This document shows, one piece after another, positions 29,661 to 37,777 of a stretch of DNA of 64,000 bases. Origin of the DNA: an uncultured bacterium (GTDB taxonomy: Bacteria > Verrucomicrobiota > Verrucomicrobiia > CAIQCK01). The notes under the pieces are model-generated. The model had not been told where the DNA came from and did not search any database. It was given only the letters and a program-made list of their open reading frames with translations. The stretch lies in the NCBI GenBank assembly GCA_903870275.1, contig CAIQCK010000119.1:1-64000 (forward strand), in the 5' to 3' direction. The position numbers and the translations under genes are program-made. Every line of letters begins with the position of its first letter. The stretch's first letter is position 1.

Positions 29661-31346
29661 ATGACACCGACACCAGACACCAACCAGCCGTCGCCGGCCG
29701 AGTTGCTGAAAGCGAGCAGCCCGACGCTCGCCGGCACCATCGCGCAAACACTCGCCGACCCACAGGTGGACCGGTTCTCCGACGACGACAACCAGTTCCT
29801 CAAGTTCCACGGCGTTTACCAGCAGCGCGACCGCGACGTGCGCGGGGCGGACAAGAAATTCATTTTGATGGTGCGCTGCCGCATTCCGGGCGGCGTGGTC
29901 ACCGCCGCGCAATATCTGGCCTGCGACGACCTTGCCACGCGTTACGCGAACAACACCCTGCGCGTCACTTCCCGGCAGAGCCTTCAGTTTCACGGCGTGG
30001 TCAAAAGCGGGTTGCGAACGGTCGTCAAAGGCATCAACGACGTGCTGCTCACCACGCTCGCGGCGTGCGGCGACAACAGTCGCAATGTCATGGCCCCGCC
30101 GTCCCCGGCCACCAACGGCCTGGCCAGACTGGTCCATCAGCACGCCCGGCAGGCAGCCGCCGTCATGTCCACGCGCACCCCGGCCTATCACTCGATCTGG
30201 ATTGAAGGCGTCCCGCTCAATCTCGACGCGCCGGAGAACAAAAACTTCGTGGACCCGCTTTACGGCAAGACCTACCTGCCCCGGAAATTCAAGATCGCCT
30301 TCGCCATCCCGCCCCTGAATGACGTGGACATCTTCACGAACTGCTGCGGCTTCATTGCCATTGCGGATGCGGGCGGCCAACTGCTCGGCTACAACCTCAT
30401 CGCCGGCGGCGGCATGGGACGCACCCACGGCAACGCGGCGACCTTCCCACGCATGGCCGACGTGATCGGTTTTCTGCCCGCCGACAAAGCGGTGGACGTT
30501 GCGAAAGCCGCGCTGACCCTCCATCGCGATTTCAGCGGACGCACGGACCGCAAACACGCCCGTTTGAAATACGTGCTGGCCGACCGCGGCGTGGCGTGGT
30601 TCCGCGGGGAATTGGAACGACGCCTCGGCTTCAAGCTGGGCGAGGCCCGACCGTTCAAGTTCGAGAAGCAAGGCGACGCCTTCGGCTGGCACCGGCAGGC
30701 GGACGGAAAACTGTTCCTCGGCCTTTTCGTTGAAACCGGCCGGATCAAGGACAAGGACGGCTGGCGGATGAAGAGCGCGCTGCGCAGGGTCGTTGAAAAA
30801 TTTCAGCCGGAAATCCGCCTCACCCCGGCCAACAACATTCTGCTCGCGAACATGGACCCGGCGCGACAAGACGAGATCACGGCGTTGTTCGCCGAGCATG
30901 GCGTGCGCATCGAGAACCAAGGCAGCCATCTTCGCCGCGCCTCGATGGCGTGCGTGTCGCTGCCGACCTGCGGCCTCGGCCTGGCCGAGAGCGAGCGTTG
31001 CCTGCCCGGCCTCATCACACGCCTCGAGGCGCTCCTTGCCGAAACCGGGCTGGGCGACCAGGAGATCGCCATCCGCATGACCGGCTGCCCGAACGGCTGC
31101 GCGCGGCCTTATCTGGCGGAGATCGGTTTCGTCGGCAAGGCGCCCGGCAAATACCAGGTTTACCTCGGCGGCAACGAAGCCAGCACGCGCTTGAACCGGC
31201 TCTGGAAAGACACAGTGAAGGACGCCGACATTGTCGCCGAAATGCGGCCCGTGCTCGCGCGTTATGCCAAAGAGCGCCAGAGCGCCGAGCGGTTCGGCGA
31301 CTGGGTGGCGCGCGTCTTGTGGAATGAACAACCTGCTGCGATCTGA
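29661..31346 (+). CDS. cysI: nitrite/sulfite reductase hemoprotein (assimilatory sulfite reductase)
   Basis: A 561-aa siroheme/[4Fe-4S] enzyme predicted to reduce sulfite to sulfide with six electrons. The duplicated ferrodoxin-like and siroheme halves are recognisable: the first has TSRQSLQFHGV. The cluster ligands are CVSLPTC (near residue 431) and TGCPNGC (near 475), with RPYLAEIGFVGKAPGKYQVY after them. Residues fit CysI/Sir more than nitrite reductase, and the following cysH, cysD and cysN genes support a sulfite role. No flavoprotein CysJ is adjacent, so reduced ferredoxin or an unlinked reductase may give the electrons. Confidence 0.9.
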   Translation: MTPTPDTNQPSPAELLKASSPTLAGTIAQTLADPQVDRFSDDDNQFLKFHGVYQQRDRDVRGADKKFILMVRCRIPGGVVTAAQYLACDDLATRYANNTLRVTSRQSLQFHGVVKSGLRTVVKGINDVLLTTLAACGDNSRNVMAPPSPATNGLARLVHQHARQAAAVMSTRTPAYHSIWIEGVPLNLDAPENKNFVDPLYGKTYLPRKFKIAFAIPPLNDVDIFTNCCGFIAIADAGGQLLGYNLIAGGGMGRTHGNAATFPRMADVIGFLPADKAVDVAKAALTLHRDFSGRTDRKHARLKYVLADRGVAWFRGELERRLGFKLGEARPFKFEKQGDAFGWHRQADGKLFLGLFVETGRIKDKDGWRMKSALRRVVEKFQPEIRLTPANNILLANMDPARQDEITALFAEHGVRIENQGSHLRRASMACVSLPTCGLGLAESERCLPGLITRLEALLAETGLGDQEIAIRMTGCPNGCARPYLAEIGFVGKAPGKYQVYLGGNEASTRLNRLWKDTVKDADIVAEMRPVLARYAKERQSAERFGDWVARVLWNEQPAAI

Positions 31347-31352
31347 ACTGAC

Positions 31353-32009
31353 ATGACTCCCGATCAAATTGCCAAAGCCAACGCCGAGCTGCGCGACAAG
31401 TCGCCGCTCGAAATCGTCCGCTGGGCCGTCGCGCAGGGCGGCGGACGCGCCATTGTTTCGACGAACTTCCGTCCCTACGAGGCCGTCCTCCTGCATCTGG
31501 CCACGCAGATCCAGCCGGACATCCCGGTGCTCTGGGTGGACCACGGTTACAACCGGCCGGCGACTTACAAACACGCGGAGCAGCTTCGCTCGCTGCTCAA
31601 GCTGAACCTCAAGGCTTACATTCCGCGCATCACGCGGAAACATCGCGACACGATTTACGGGCCGGTTCCCGCCAGCGACGACGAGGAAGGGCTGAAGAAG
31701 TTCAGCGCGATGATGAAACTGGAGCCATTCCAGCGCGGCATGAAGGAACTCGCGCCGACGGTCTGGATCACCGCGTTACGCCGGACGCAGAACGCGATCC
31801 GCGCCGGCCTCGACATTGTTTCCGCCGACCCGAATTTCGGCGCGCTGAAAGTAAGTCCCGTATTTTATCTCACCGACCCGGACATGGAGGCTTATCTCCA
31901 GCAGCACCAACTGCCGAACGAATGGGACTATTTCGATCCCGCCAAGGCCGACGAGAAACGCGAGTGCGGCCTGCATACCGCGTGGGGCGGCCAGGCGTTG
32001 AAAGGCTGA
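31353..32009 (+). CDS. cysH: phosphoadenylyl-sulfate reductase family enzyme
   Basis: A 218-aa protein of the PAPS/APS reductase family, forming sulfite from activated sulfate. The catalytic cysteine lies near the C-terminus in KRECGLHTAW. It is the only cysteine in the protein, so the paired CC/CxxC ligands of the [4Fe-4S] APS reductases are absent. By this test it is the thioredoxin-dependent PAPS type. That type needs APS kinase, which is not in this operon. The start is 6 bases after the sulfite reductase stop. The substrate therefore rests on motif reading only. Confidence 0.88.
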   Translation: MTPDQIAKANAELRDKSPLEIVRWAVAQGGGRAIVSTNFRPYEAVLLHLATQIQPDIPVLWVDHGYNRPATYKHAEQLRSLLKLNLKAYIPRITRKHRDTIYGPVPASDDEEGLKKFSAMMKLEPFQRGMKELAPTVWITALRRTQNAIRAGLDIVSADPNFGALKVSPVFYLTDPDMEAYLQQHQLPNEWDYFDPAKADEKRECGLHTAWGGQALKG

Positions 32010-32031
32010 GCGCGGCATCCGCGTTTCTTCG

Positions 32032-32970
32032 ATGAACAGCTATCATCTCGACCATCTCCAGTATCTCGAAACCGACGCCATCCATGTGATGCGCGAGGTC
32101 GCCGCGGAGTTCGAGCGGCCCGCGATTCTTTTTTCCGGGGGCAAGGACTCCATCTGCCTGTTGCGGCTGGCGGAAAAGGCGTTCCGGCCTTCCGACATCC
32201 CGATGCCGCTGCTCAACATCGAGACCGGCCACGAGTTTCCCGAACTGATCGGGTTCCGCGACCGCCGCGCGAAGGAGCTTGGCGCGAAGTTGATCGTCCG
32301 CACCGTGGAGGACGTGCTGGCGCGCGGCCTCGCCACGGCGGCGCCCGGCGAAGTCAGCCGCAACCGGCTTCAGATTCCCGCGCTGCTCGGCGCGATCGAG
32401 GAGTTCCGCTTCGATTGCTGCGTCGGCGGCGCGCGGCGCGACGAGGAAAAGGCCCGCGCGAAAGAGCGGTTCTTCAGCTTCCGCGACAGCTTCGGCCAGT
32501 GGGATCCGAAGAACCAGCGCCCGGAAATCTGGAACCTCTACAACGCGCGCCTCAACGCCGGCGAAAACATGCGCGTCTTCCCGCTCTCCAACTGGACCGA
32601 GGTGGACGTGTGGGAATACGTCCGCAAGGAAAAGCTGGAAGTGCCTGGCATTTACTTCAGCCACGAACGCGAGTGTTTCCGCCGCGGCGGCCAGTGGTTG
32701 CCCATCCCGCCGCCGCATGCCGGCGCCGGCCAGCCCGATCCCTACGCCGGCGCGCGGCCGAAGCCGGCCGAGAAACACGCGAAGCTCGTCGTCCGAGTCC
32801 GCACCATTGCCGACATGATCAGCACCGGCATGATCGAATCCCGCGCCGACAGCGTGGACGACATCATTGCCGAGATCGCCGCCGCGCGCGTCACCGAACG
32901 CGGCACACGCGCCGATGACAAATCTTCCGAAGCGGCGATGGAGGATCGCAAAAAAGCCGGGTATTTCTAA
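32032..32970 (+). CDS. cysD: sulfate adenylyltransferase subunit 2
   Basis: A 312-aa ATP-pyrophosphatase-fold subunit that adenylates sulfate to APS together with CysN. The PP-loop SGGKDSICLL is at about residues 35-44. The pattern HLQYLETDAIHVMREVAAEF at the N-terminus and GGARRDEEKARAKERFFS further on are CysD hallmarks. Length and order before cysN are canonical. The gap from cysH is 22 bases. Confidence 0.95.
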   Translation: MNSYHLDHLQYLETDAIHVMREVAAEFERPAILFSGGKDSICLLRLAEKAFRPSDIPMPLLNIETGHEFPELIGFRDRRAKELGAKLIVRTVEDVLARGLATAAPGEVSRNRLQIPALLGAIEEFRFDCCVGGARRDEEKARAKERFFSFRDSFGQWDPKNQRPEIWNLYNARLNAGENMRVFPLSNWTEVDVWEYVRKEKLEVPGIYFSHERECFRRGGQWLPIPPPHAGAGQPDPYAGARPKPAEKHAKLVVRVRTIADMISTGMIESRADSVDDIIAEIAAARVTERGTRADDKSSEAAMEDRKKAGYF

Positions 32971-32996
32971 TTTCCAACTTCCATCTCCCAATTCTT

Positions 32997-34316
32997 ATGC
33001 CCGTCCCTGCTCATCATCCGGTTGACATTCTTCGCTTCAACACCTGCGGCTCCGTTGACGACGGCAAGTCCACGCTCATCGGCCGGCTCCTCTACGATTC
33101 CAAGAACCTGATGGAGGACCAGATCGAGGCGTTGGAGCGCTCCGCCGACATCACGGGCGGCGGGCAGATCAACCTCGCCAACCTCACCGACGGCCTTCGG
33201 GCCGAGCGCGAGCAAGGCATTACGATTGACGTGGCCTACCGCTACTTCGCCACGCCGAAGCGGAAGTTCATCGTCGCCGACACACCGGGCCACGTCCAAT
33301 ACACCCGCAACATGGTCACCGGCGCCTCGATCTCGAACCTCTCCGTCGTGCTCGTGGACGCGCGACAGGGCGTCATCGAGCAAAGCCGCCGCCACACCTG
33401 CATCGCGTCGTTGCTGCGCATCCCGCACCTCGCCATCGCCGTGAACAAGATGGACCTCGTGGATTGGAGTGAGGAGCGTTTCATCGAAATCCGCGACCAG
33501 TTCGAGGAGTTCCTGCCGCGGCTCGACATGAAGGACGTGAAGTTCATTCCGCTCAGCGCGCTCACCGGCGACAATGTCGTCGAGCCTTCGTCGAAGACTC
33601 CGTGGTTTACCGGCCCGACGCTGCTCGGCCATCTCGAAAGCGTCCACATCGGCAGCGACTGGAACCTCAACGGCTTCCGACTGCCCGTCCAATGGGTCAA
33701 CCGCCCGAACAACCCGACCGACCCGCGCCTCCACGACTTCCGCGGTTTCAGCGGCCAGATCGCCGGCGGCATCGTCAAGGCCGGCCAGAAAGTCATGGTG
33801 CTGCCCAGCGGCCTCATCAGCCGCGTGAAGGAAATCTGGACCTACGACGGGCCGGTGCCGGAGGCGTTCTGCCCGCAGTCCATCACGCTCCTTTTGGAGG
33901 ATGACATTGACGTGAGCCGCGGAGACATGATCATCGGTCCCGACAATCTTCCCGGCCAGAGCACGGAGTTGCATGCCAAGGTTTGCTGGATGCACCAGCG
34001 TCCGCTCCAACGCGGCCGGAAGTATTTCCTCAAACACACCACACAGACCGTCCAGGCCGTCGTCACCGAGATCGAGGACCGCATTAACGTCTCCACCTTC
34101 GAGCCGGAGCCGGACGCGCCCGAACTGGCGCTCAACGACATCGGCGAAATCCGCCTCAAGACCGCCAAGCCGCTCATCTTCGACGGCTACGCCATCAACC
34201 GCCTGACCGGCTCGTTCATTCTCATCGAGCAAGGCACCCACGCCACCGTCGCCGCCGGCATGCTTTTCCCGCCCACCGAAGCCGTGAAGCCCGAATACAC
34301 CGACTTCTCGATCTGA
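32997..34316 (+). CDS. cysN: sulfate adenylyltransferase subunit 1 (GTPase)
   Basis: A 439-aa EF-Tu-like GTPase that drives APS synthesis by CysD. G1 is GSVDDGKST, G3 DTPGH and G4 NKMD, followed by two beta-barrel domains. It ends in KPEYTDFSI without the C-terminal APS-kinase (CysC) domain found in fused CysNC proteins. The last 66 bases recur 1.9 kb downstream (36204-36269). The operon seems to stop here, since the next gene is on the other strand. Confidence 0.95.
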   Translation: MPVPAHHPVDILRFNTCGSVDDGKSTLIGRLLYDSKNLMEDQIEALERSADITGGGQINLANLTDGLRAEREQGITIDVAYRYFATPKRKFIVADTPGHVQYTRNMVTGASISNLSVVLVDARQGVIEQSRRHTCIASLLRIPHLAIAVNKMDLVDWSEERFIEIRDQFEEFLPRLDMKDVKFIPLSALTGDNVVEPSSKTPWFTGPTLLGHLESVHIGSDWNLNGFRLPVQWVNRPNNPTDPRLHDFRGFSGQIAGGIVKAGQKVMVLPSGLISRVKEIWTYDGPVPEAFCPQSITLLLEDDIDVSRGDMIIGPDNLPGQSTELHAKVCWMHQRPLQRGRKYFLKHTTQTVQAVVTEIEDRINVSTFEPEPDAPELALNDIGEIRLKTAKPLIFDGYAINRLTGSFILIEQGTHATVAAGMLFPPTEAVKPEYTDFSI

Positions 34317-34471
34317 GACAGCAGACGCGTCACTCCGTGACACGATTCGGTGATAATGGCAGCGACCGCAGAACTCATGGAGGAAGTGCGCCCGCCTGTG
34401 CATGGAAGGACGATGGGACAGCCGGACGCCTTTCCTGCTCCGGCCGCCTCATCGTTGCGAAGATATTCAAT

Positions 34472-34530
34472 CCGAAAACCAAAGTTGAGCCGGCAAAGAT
34501 GCCGGCGCTACGGTCAACTTCGGTTTTTGG
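34472..34530. repeat. inverted repeat with GCCGGC core
   Basis: CCGAAAACCAAAGTTGA faces TCAACTTCGGTTTTTGG, with GCCGGCAAAGATGCCGGC as an inner hairpin (34489-34506). The block lies in the gap after cysN (34317-34563), where no gene is seen. It may terminate reads from either side. Confidence 0.6.
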
Positions 34531-34563
34531 GTTCAACTCACCGATGCGGTTGGATGCGGCGGC

Positions 34564-34884
34564 TCAAACTCCTCCGAGACCGCCGAGATACTTCGGACCA
34601 TGTCGCCAGATGAAATACGTGGCCAAACCCGAGACGATGAAGACCAGACCTCCAACAATCCAAAACCCTTGGAAGAGCATCACCATGCTGGCAACGACGA
34701 TCATCGGAGGCAGGAAGAAGATCGCGCACACAAGCACGAGCAGTAATGTCCCCAACGGGATGACCAGCGGCATCCACAAGGAATAGCGCCACGCCAGTGC
34801 CCAAATGACGCCCCAATACTTGGGACTCCGTTTAATTCTCTGTTGCACAACAAAAACTCCAAAACTGCCGTTGAGTCTGGGCAT
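34564..34884 (-). CDS. small membrane protein
   Basis: A 106-aa protein with two or three hydrophobic segments (residues 38-60 and 63-90, M-I-V-V-A-S-M-V-M-L-F and onward) and a basic, glycine-rich C-terminus. I recognise no family. Its real status is supported by the clean hydrophobic pattern but not by any motif. Confidence 0.5.
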   Translation of the reverse strand: MPRLNGSFGVFVVQQRIKRSPKYWGVIWALAWRYSLWMPLVIPLGTLLLVLVCAIFFLPPMIVVASMVMLFQGFWIVGGLVFIVSGLATYFIWRHGPKYLGGLGGV

Positions 34885-35007
34885 GGCGTGCTGCGAAACG
34901 GTGCTCTACCTTATCTCCGCAGCGCCGCGTGAAACGCGGTGAACATGGATCCACTCACCCGTTTATTGGCCGCCACCCGGACCGGTTCCCCGCCCGCCAG
35001 GTCATCG

Positions 35008-35502
35008 TCAAATGCGGCCCCAATGATGGACTCTGCGAGTGCCTCCGTAACGAAGCTGGACAAGCTTGGGGGGTACCACCGGTTCGCTGATGTTTCGTTG
35101 CGCGCGGCTGAGCATCTTCTGGAACTGGCAGGTTTCGGCCTTCATCGAAACGGGTTTGTCTACGGAGTCAACGGTGTGCAGATCGTAGCCGCAGTCCAGC
35201 GTCGGTCGCGGCCGGTTCGCCGTGGTGTCCTCTTCTTTTCTTTCCAGGGCGATCTTCAGGCGGAGCAACGCCAGCCCGAGCATGCTCTCTTCTGAAAAGC
35301 CCTCCTTGTCCTCGACGATCTTGATAAACTGCTTGCCAAAGGAAATCCCCTGTTCGGTGGTCGTCTTCTTCCTAAGATTCTTCACTTCAAAAATAAACCA
35401 GGTGTTTCTCAAAGGAGTCCGCTTTTCCACAAACCGGATATTGTAGTCGCTGCCTTCCCTCGTCTCGTAGTGAACCGCATCCGCCGAATACACAGTAGCC
35501 AT
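35008..35502 (-). CDS. hypothetical protein
   Basis: A 164-aa protein, soluble and mixed in charge, with alternating beta-strand and helix character in the first 100 residues (VYSADAVHYETREGSDYNI, then F-I-F-E-V-K-N-L). No family is recognised. Composition and codon use look coding in this frame, while the overlapping plus-strand frame does not. The C-terminal 40 residues have low predicted order. Confidence 0.5.
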   Translation of the reverse strand: MATVYSADAVHYETREGSDYNIRFVEKRTPLRNTWFIFEVKNLRKKTTTEQGISFGKQFIKIVEDKEGFSEESMLGLALLRLKIALERKEEDTTANRPRPTLDCGYDLHTVDSVDKPVSMKAETCQFQKMLSRAQRNISEPVVPPKLVQLRYGGTRRVHHWGRI

Positions 35503-35530
35503 AGCCTATAGCGTCTCACAGAAACCGCCC

Positions 35531-35622
35531 AATAGCGACAACCAATCCGAACTCATTTCGCCGCCATAGCCGCGCCATCCCGCGCAGGGGTCGTGCGATT
35601 TCCGGAAATGGTTGTTGCTATT
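35531..35622. repeat. distant inverted repeat
   Basis: AATAGCGACAACCA (35531-35544) is inverted with one mismatch at 35609-35622. The 64-base loop contains further GC-rich palindromes. It is non-coding, lying between the hypothetical gene and the RRM gene leader. Confidence 0.5.
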
Positions 35623-35639
35623 CCGGGGAACGGCCCTAA

Positions 35640-35783
35640 GGTTGCCTCGTTCGCATGGGCGAGCATTTAACAGTGAGTTGGTAGATTGTCAGGTAGCCCT
35701 CCATAGCTGGTGATGATCCGAAACCCGAATGATCGGGAACAGTCACCGCTAAGCTCCCACAGCAGCAGAAAGATTAGTAAACC
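35640..35783 (+). promoter_or_regulatory. long leader of the RRM gene
   Basis: About 140 bases before the RRM start hold AT-richer sequence and short complementary blocks (CTCG...CGAG near 35648 and CCGAAACCCGAATGATCGGG near 35730). Cold-shock and RRM genes in bacteria often have long structured leaders that act as thermosensors. A leader role is inferred from position only. Confidence 0.35.
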
Positions 35784-36098
35784 ATGGCTACCAAGCTATA
35801 CGTAGGAAACCTGTCATTTAACACCACTGAGACCGACATCATGGATCTGTTCAAGACCGTCGGCACCGTCTCGGAGTGCAGCCTGATCACGGACAAGTTC
35901 ACTCAAAAGTCACGAGGGTTCGCCTTCGTCACCATGAGCAACCAGGAAGAGGCCACTGCGGCCATCTCCCAGTTGAGCGGCAAGGAACTCGACAGCCGCG
36001 CCCTGACCGTCAACGAAGCCCGTCCGCGCGAGGATCGTCCCCGTGGCGGTGGCGGCGGCGGCGGCTACGGTGGTGGCGGCTACGGCGGCAACCGCTAA
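35784..36098 (+). CDS. RRM-type RNA-binding protein with glycine-rich tail
   Basis: A 104-aa protein with a single RNA recognition motif (residues 3-78): RNP2 is LYVGNL and RNP1 is RGFAFVTM. A short Arg/Gly-rich tail (GGGGGYGGGGYGGNR) follows. This is the layout of the cyanobacterial/verrucomicrobial Rbp proteins, linked to cold adaptation and mRNA handling. A rho-independent terminator lies 40 bases after the stop. It is monocistronic. Confidence 0.95.
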   Translation: MATKLYVGNLSFNTTETDIMDLFKTVGTVSECSLITDKFTQKSRGFAFVTMSNQEEATAAISQLSGKELDSRALTVNEARPREDRPRGGGGGGGYGGGGYGGNR

Positions 36099-36138
36099 AC
36101 CGTCAGCAACTTCACAGGAACTTACGTTCCCTAACAAG

Positions 36139-36172
36139 AGAGCGTCTCGTGCAAACGAGGCGCTCTTTTTTT
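36139..36172 (+). terminator. rho-independent terminator of the RRM gene
   Basis: AGAGCGTCTCG (36139-36149) pairs with CGAGGCGCTCT (36156-36166) around the loop TGCAAA and is followed by seven T. It is one of the cleanest terminators in the window. Confidence 0.9.
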
Positions 36173-36203
36173 GTTGGCCGGGGCTTCAAAAGCCGCGCCG
36201 AGC

Positions 36204-36269
36204 GCCGCCGACATGCTTTTCCCGCCCACCGAAGCCGTGAAGCTCGAACATACCGACTTCTCGATCTGA
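36204..36269 (+). pseudogene. duplicated 3' end of cysN (remnant)
   Basis: GCCGCCGACATGCTTTTCCC and the following bases repeat the last 66 bases of cysN (34251-34316) with a few substitutions; the translated tail AADMLFPPTEAVKLEHTDFSI differs from cysN's at only three of 21 positions, and both copies end at the same TGA. No other part of cysN is present. It forms a direct repeat around a 1.9-kb segment that contains the small membrane protein, the hypothetical gene and the RRM gene. Confidence 0.85.
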
Positions 36270-36321
36270 CGCGACGTTGAGGACGCCGCTACAGGCTCAT
36301 TTCATCGAGCCTCGCTCCGTG

Positions 36322-36579
36322 TCATGCACTCGGAAACGGAAGCGATGAAAGGACTTGCTTCGCTCGTTCCTCGAACTGCTTCGGCACGCTGATGGACCAC
36401 GATAGGGCGGGAATGTTCATGGATTCAGCGATACGCATCGCCGGCCGAGTTCCGCCGGCAGTCTCCTCCATTTGTTCGCATGGGATACCGGCCTCTTGGA
36501 GAACCTCGCAGGCGCAGTCCAAATACGAAAGTTGTTTTGTCCGGAATACCGTGGCGAAATTTTCAGCGTGCTCTGTCAT
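36322..36579 (-). CDS. DUF2007-type putative signal-transducing protein
   Basis: An 85-aa protein. It contains the pattern expected for DUF2007 (small proteins with one ferredoxin-like fold): FRTKQLSYLDCACEVLQEAG, then a beta strand I-S-V-P-K-Q-F-E-E-R-A-K-Q-V-L. The function of the family is unknown. It overlaps the PEP-CTERM gene before it by 4 bases, so it is co-transcribed with it. Confidence 0.65.
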   Translation of the reverse strand: MTEHAENFATVFRTKQLSYLDCACEVLQEAGIPCEQMEETAGGTRPAMRIAESMNIPALSWSISVPKQFEERAKQVLSSLPFPSA

Positions 36580-37736
36580 GAAAAATTATCTCCCCAGCAC
36601 GTTGATCGGACACGGTCGCTGTTTTTGAGTCCAGCCAAAGTGCGCGCGGAGCGCCGGCAGCGCCAGCCCAACATCGCCGCCAGGCCGAGGGCCAGCAGCG
36701 CCACGCTTGAAGGCTCCGGGACCGCCTCTTGCGAGAAGGAAACAGTCCACAAGCCGGGCAGGGTTTCGCCGCCCAGTTGCGTCTGCTCCACCCAATTGCT
36801 TCCGCCGTCCGCGGTGCTAAAGATGGCCCCGGACAATCCGGCGGACACCGCCCAAGCCTGCGGGGAACCCACGGCGTTGATGCCCATGGTGTATTCCTGT
36901 GACGTGCTTTCACTCCAATTCGTCCCGCCGTTGATGCTCCGCTGGATCGTGCTGTCGGAAACAGCCCAGACTGTCGAGGCGTTCACGGCGCATATTTCGT
37001 TGCCGTCGTGAGCGCCCGCGTTCTGCTGCGTCCAAGTGACCCCGCCATCGGTGGTGCCGAGCACCTTCCAGGCGTTACCCGAGACGGTTCCTCCCATCGC
37101 CCAAGCCGTGTTCGCGTCCACTGCGGAAATGCCGAGGACATGATCCAGAAGGCCGACGGCACCTCCGCTTTGCCGTGTCCAACTCAGGCCGCCGTCACTG
37201 CTCTTCAGGATCGTCGCATAACCGCCCGAAGGCCCTCCGGTGGCCCACACGTTGACGCCGTCGGGCGTAAAGACGCCTTGGAGTAGAGTGCTTTCATAGC
37301 CGGCGGGAACCTGGTTTGTCCACGTGACTCCGCCGTCGCCACTGTGCAGGATCGTGCCGGTGCCAACGGCCCAGATGTTGTTGTCCCCGAAGGCGGTGAC
37401 TTTCAGCAATTCGCCATTGGGCACTTGGGCCGCCGATCCCTTTCGGTCCCAGTTTAGGCCGCCGTCGGTCGTGTGGTAGATCGTTGCATAGCCTGCATTC
37501 GGATCGCCCACCGCCCATGCCGTGAAAGGATCCACGGCGAACACCCCATACAGGCTCGCGCCAGCCACCAGTCCTGATTCCTGGCGCGACCAGGAAACCC
37601 CGCTGTCGGTGGATCGAAGGATCGTGCCGTAGCCGTCCCAGACGTTGCCTACCGTCCACCCGGCATAGTCCGCGCCCTCGCTGCTCAAAGCGCAGACCAG
37701 CGTTGCTCCCATCAGTACATACCGCAACGTTCGCAT
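36576..37736 (-). CDS. exported BNR/YCF48-like repeat protein with PEP-CTERM tail
   Basis: A 386-aa protein. ATG 37736 gives a signal peptide (MRTLRYVLMGATLVCALSSEG); longer frames upstream have no signal. The body consists of about seven repeats of the type YATIxxTTDGGxxWxxQ with W-A-V-G, typical of BNR/photosystem-assembly (YCF48-like) beta-propellers. It ends VPEPSSVALLALGLAAML, a PEP-CTERM sorting signal followed by a basic segment, and then an extra 23 residues. PEP-CTERM proteins are exported and processed by exosortase, which is not in this window. Its start lies 41 bases downstream of the next gene's stop on the same strand. Confidence 0.85.
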   Translation of the reverse strand: MRTLRYVLMGATLVCALSSEGADYAGWTVGNVWDGYGTILRSTDSGVSWSRQESGLVAGASLYGVFAVDPFTAWAVGDPNAGYATIYHTTDGGLNWDRKGSAAQVPNGELLKVTAFGDNNIWAVGTGTILHSGDGGVTWTNQVPAGYESTLLQGVFTPDGVNVWATGGPSGGYATILKSSDGGLSWTRQSGGAVGLLDHVLGISAVDANTAWAMGGTVSGNAWKVLGTTDGGVTWTQQNAGAHDGNEICAVNASTVWAVSDSTIQRSINGGTNWSESTSQEYTMGINAVGSPQAWAVSAGLSGAIFSTADGGSNWVEQTQLGGETLPGLWTVSFSQEAVPEPSSVALLALGLAAMLGWRCRRSARTLAGLKNSDRVRSTCWGDNFS

Positions 37737-37777
37737 GGCTGTTCCCACAATCAACTCCGACAGACTCGGTTCAAGAA

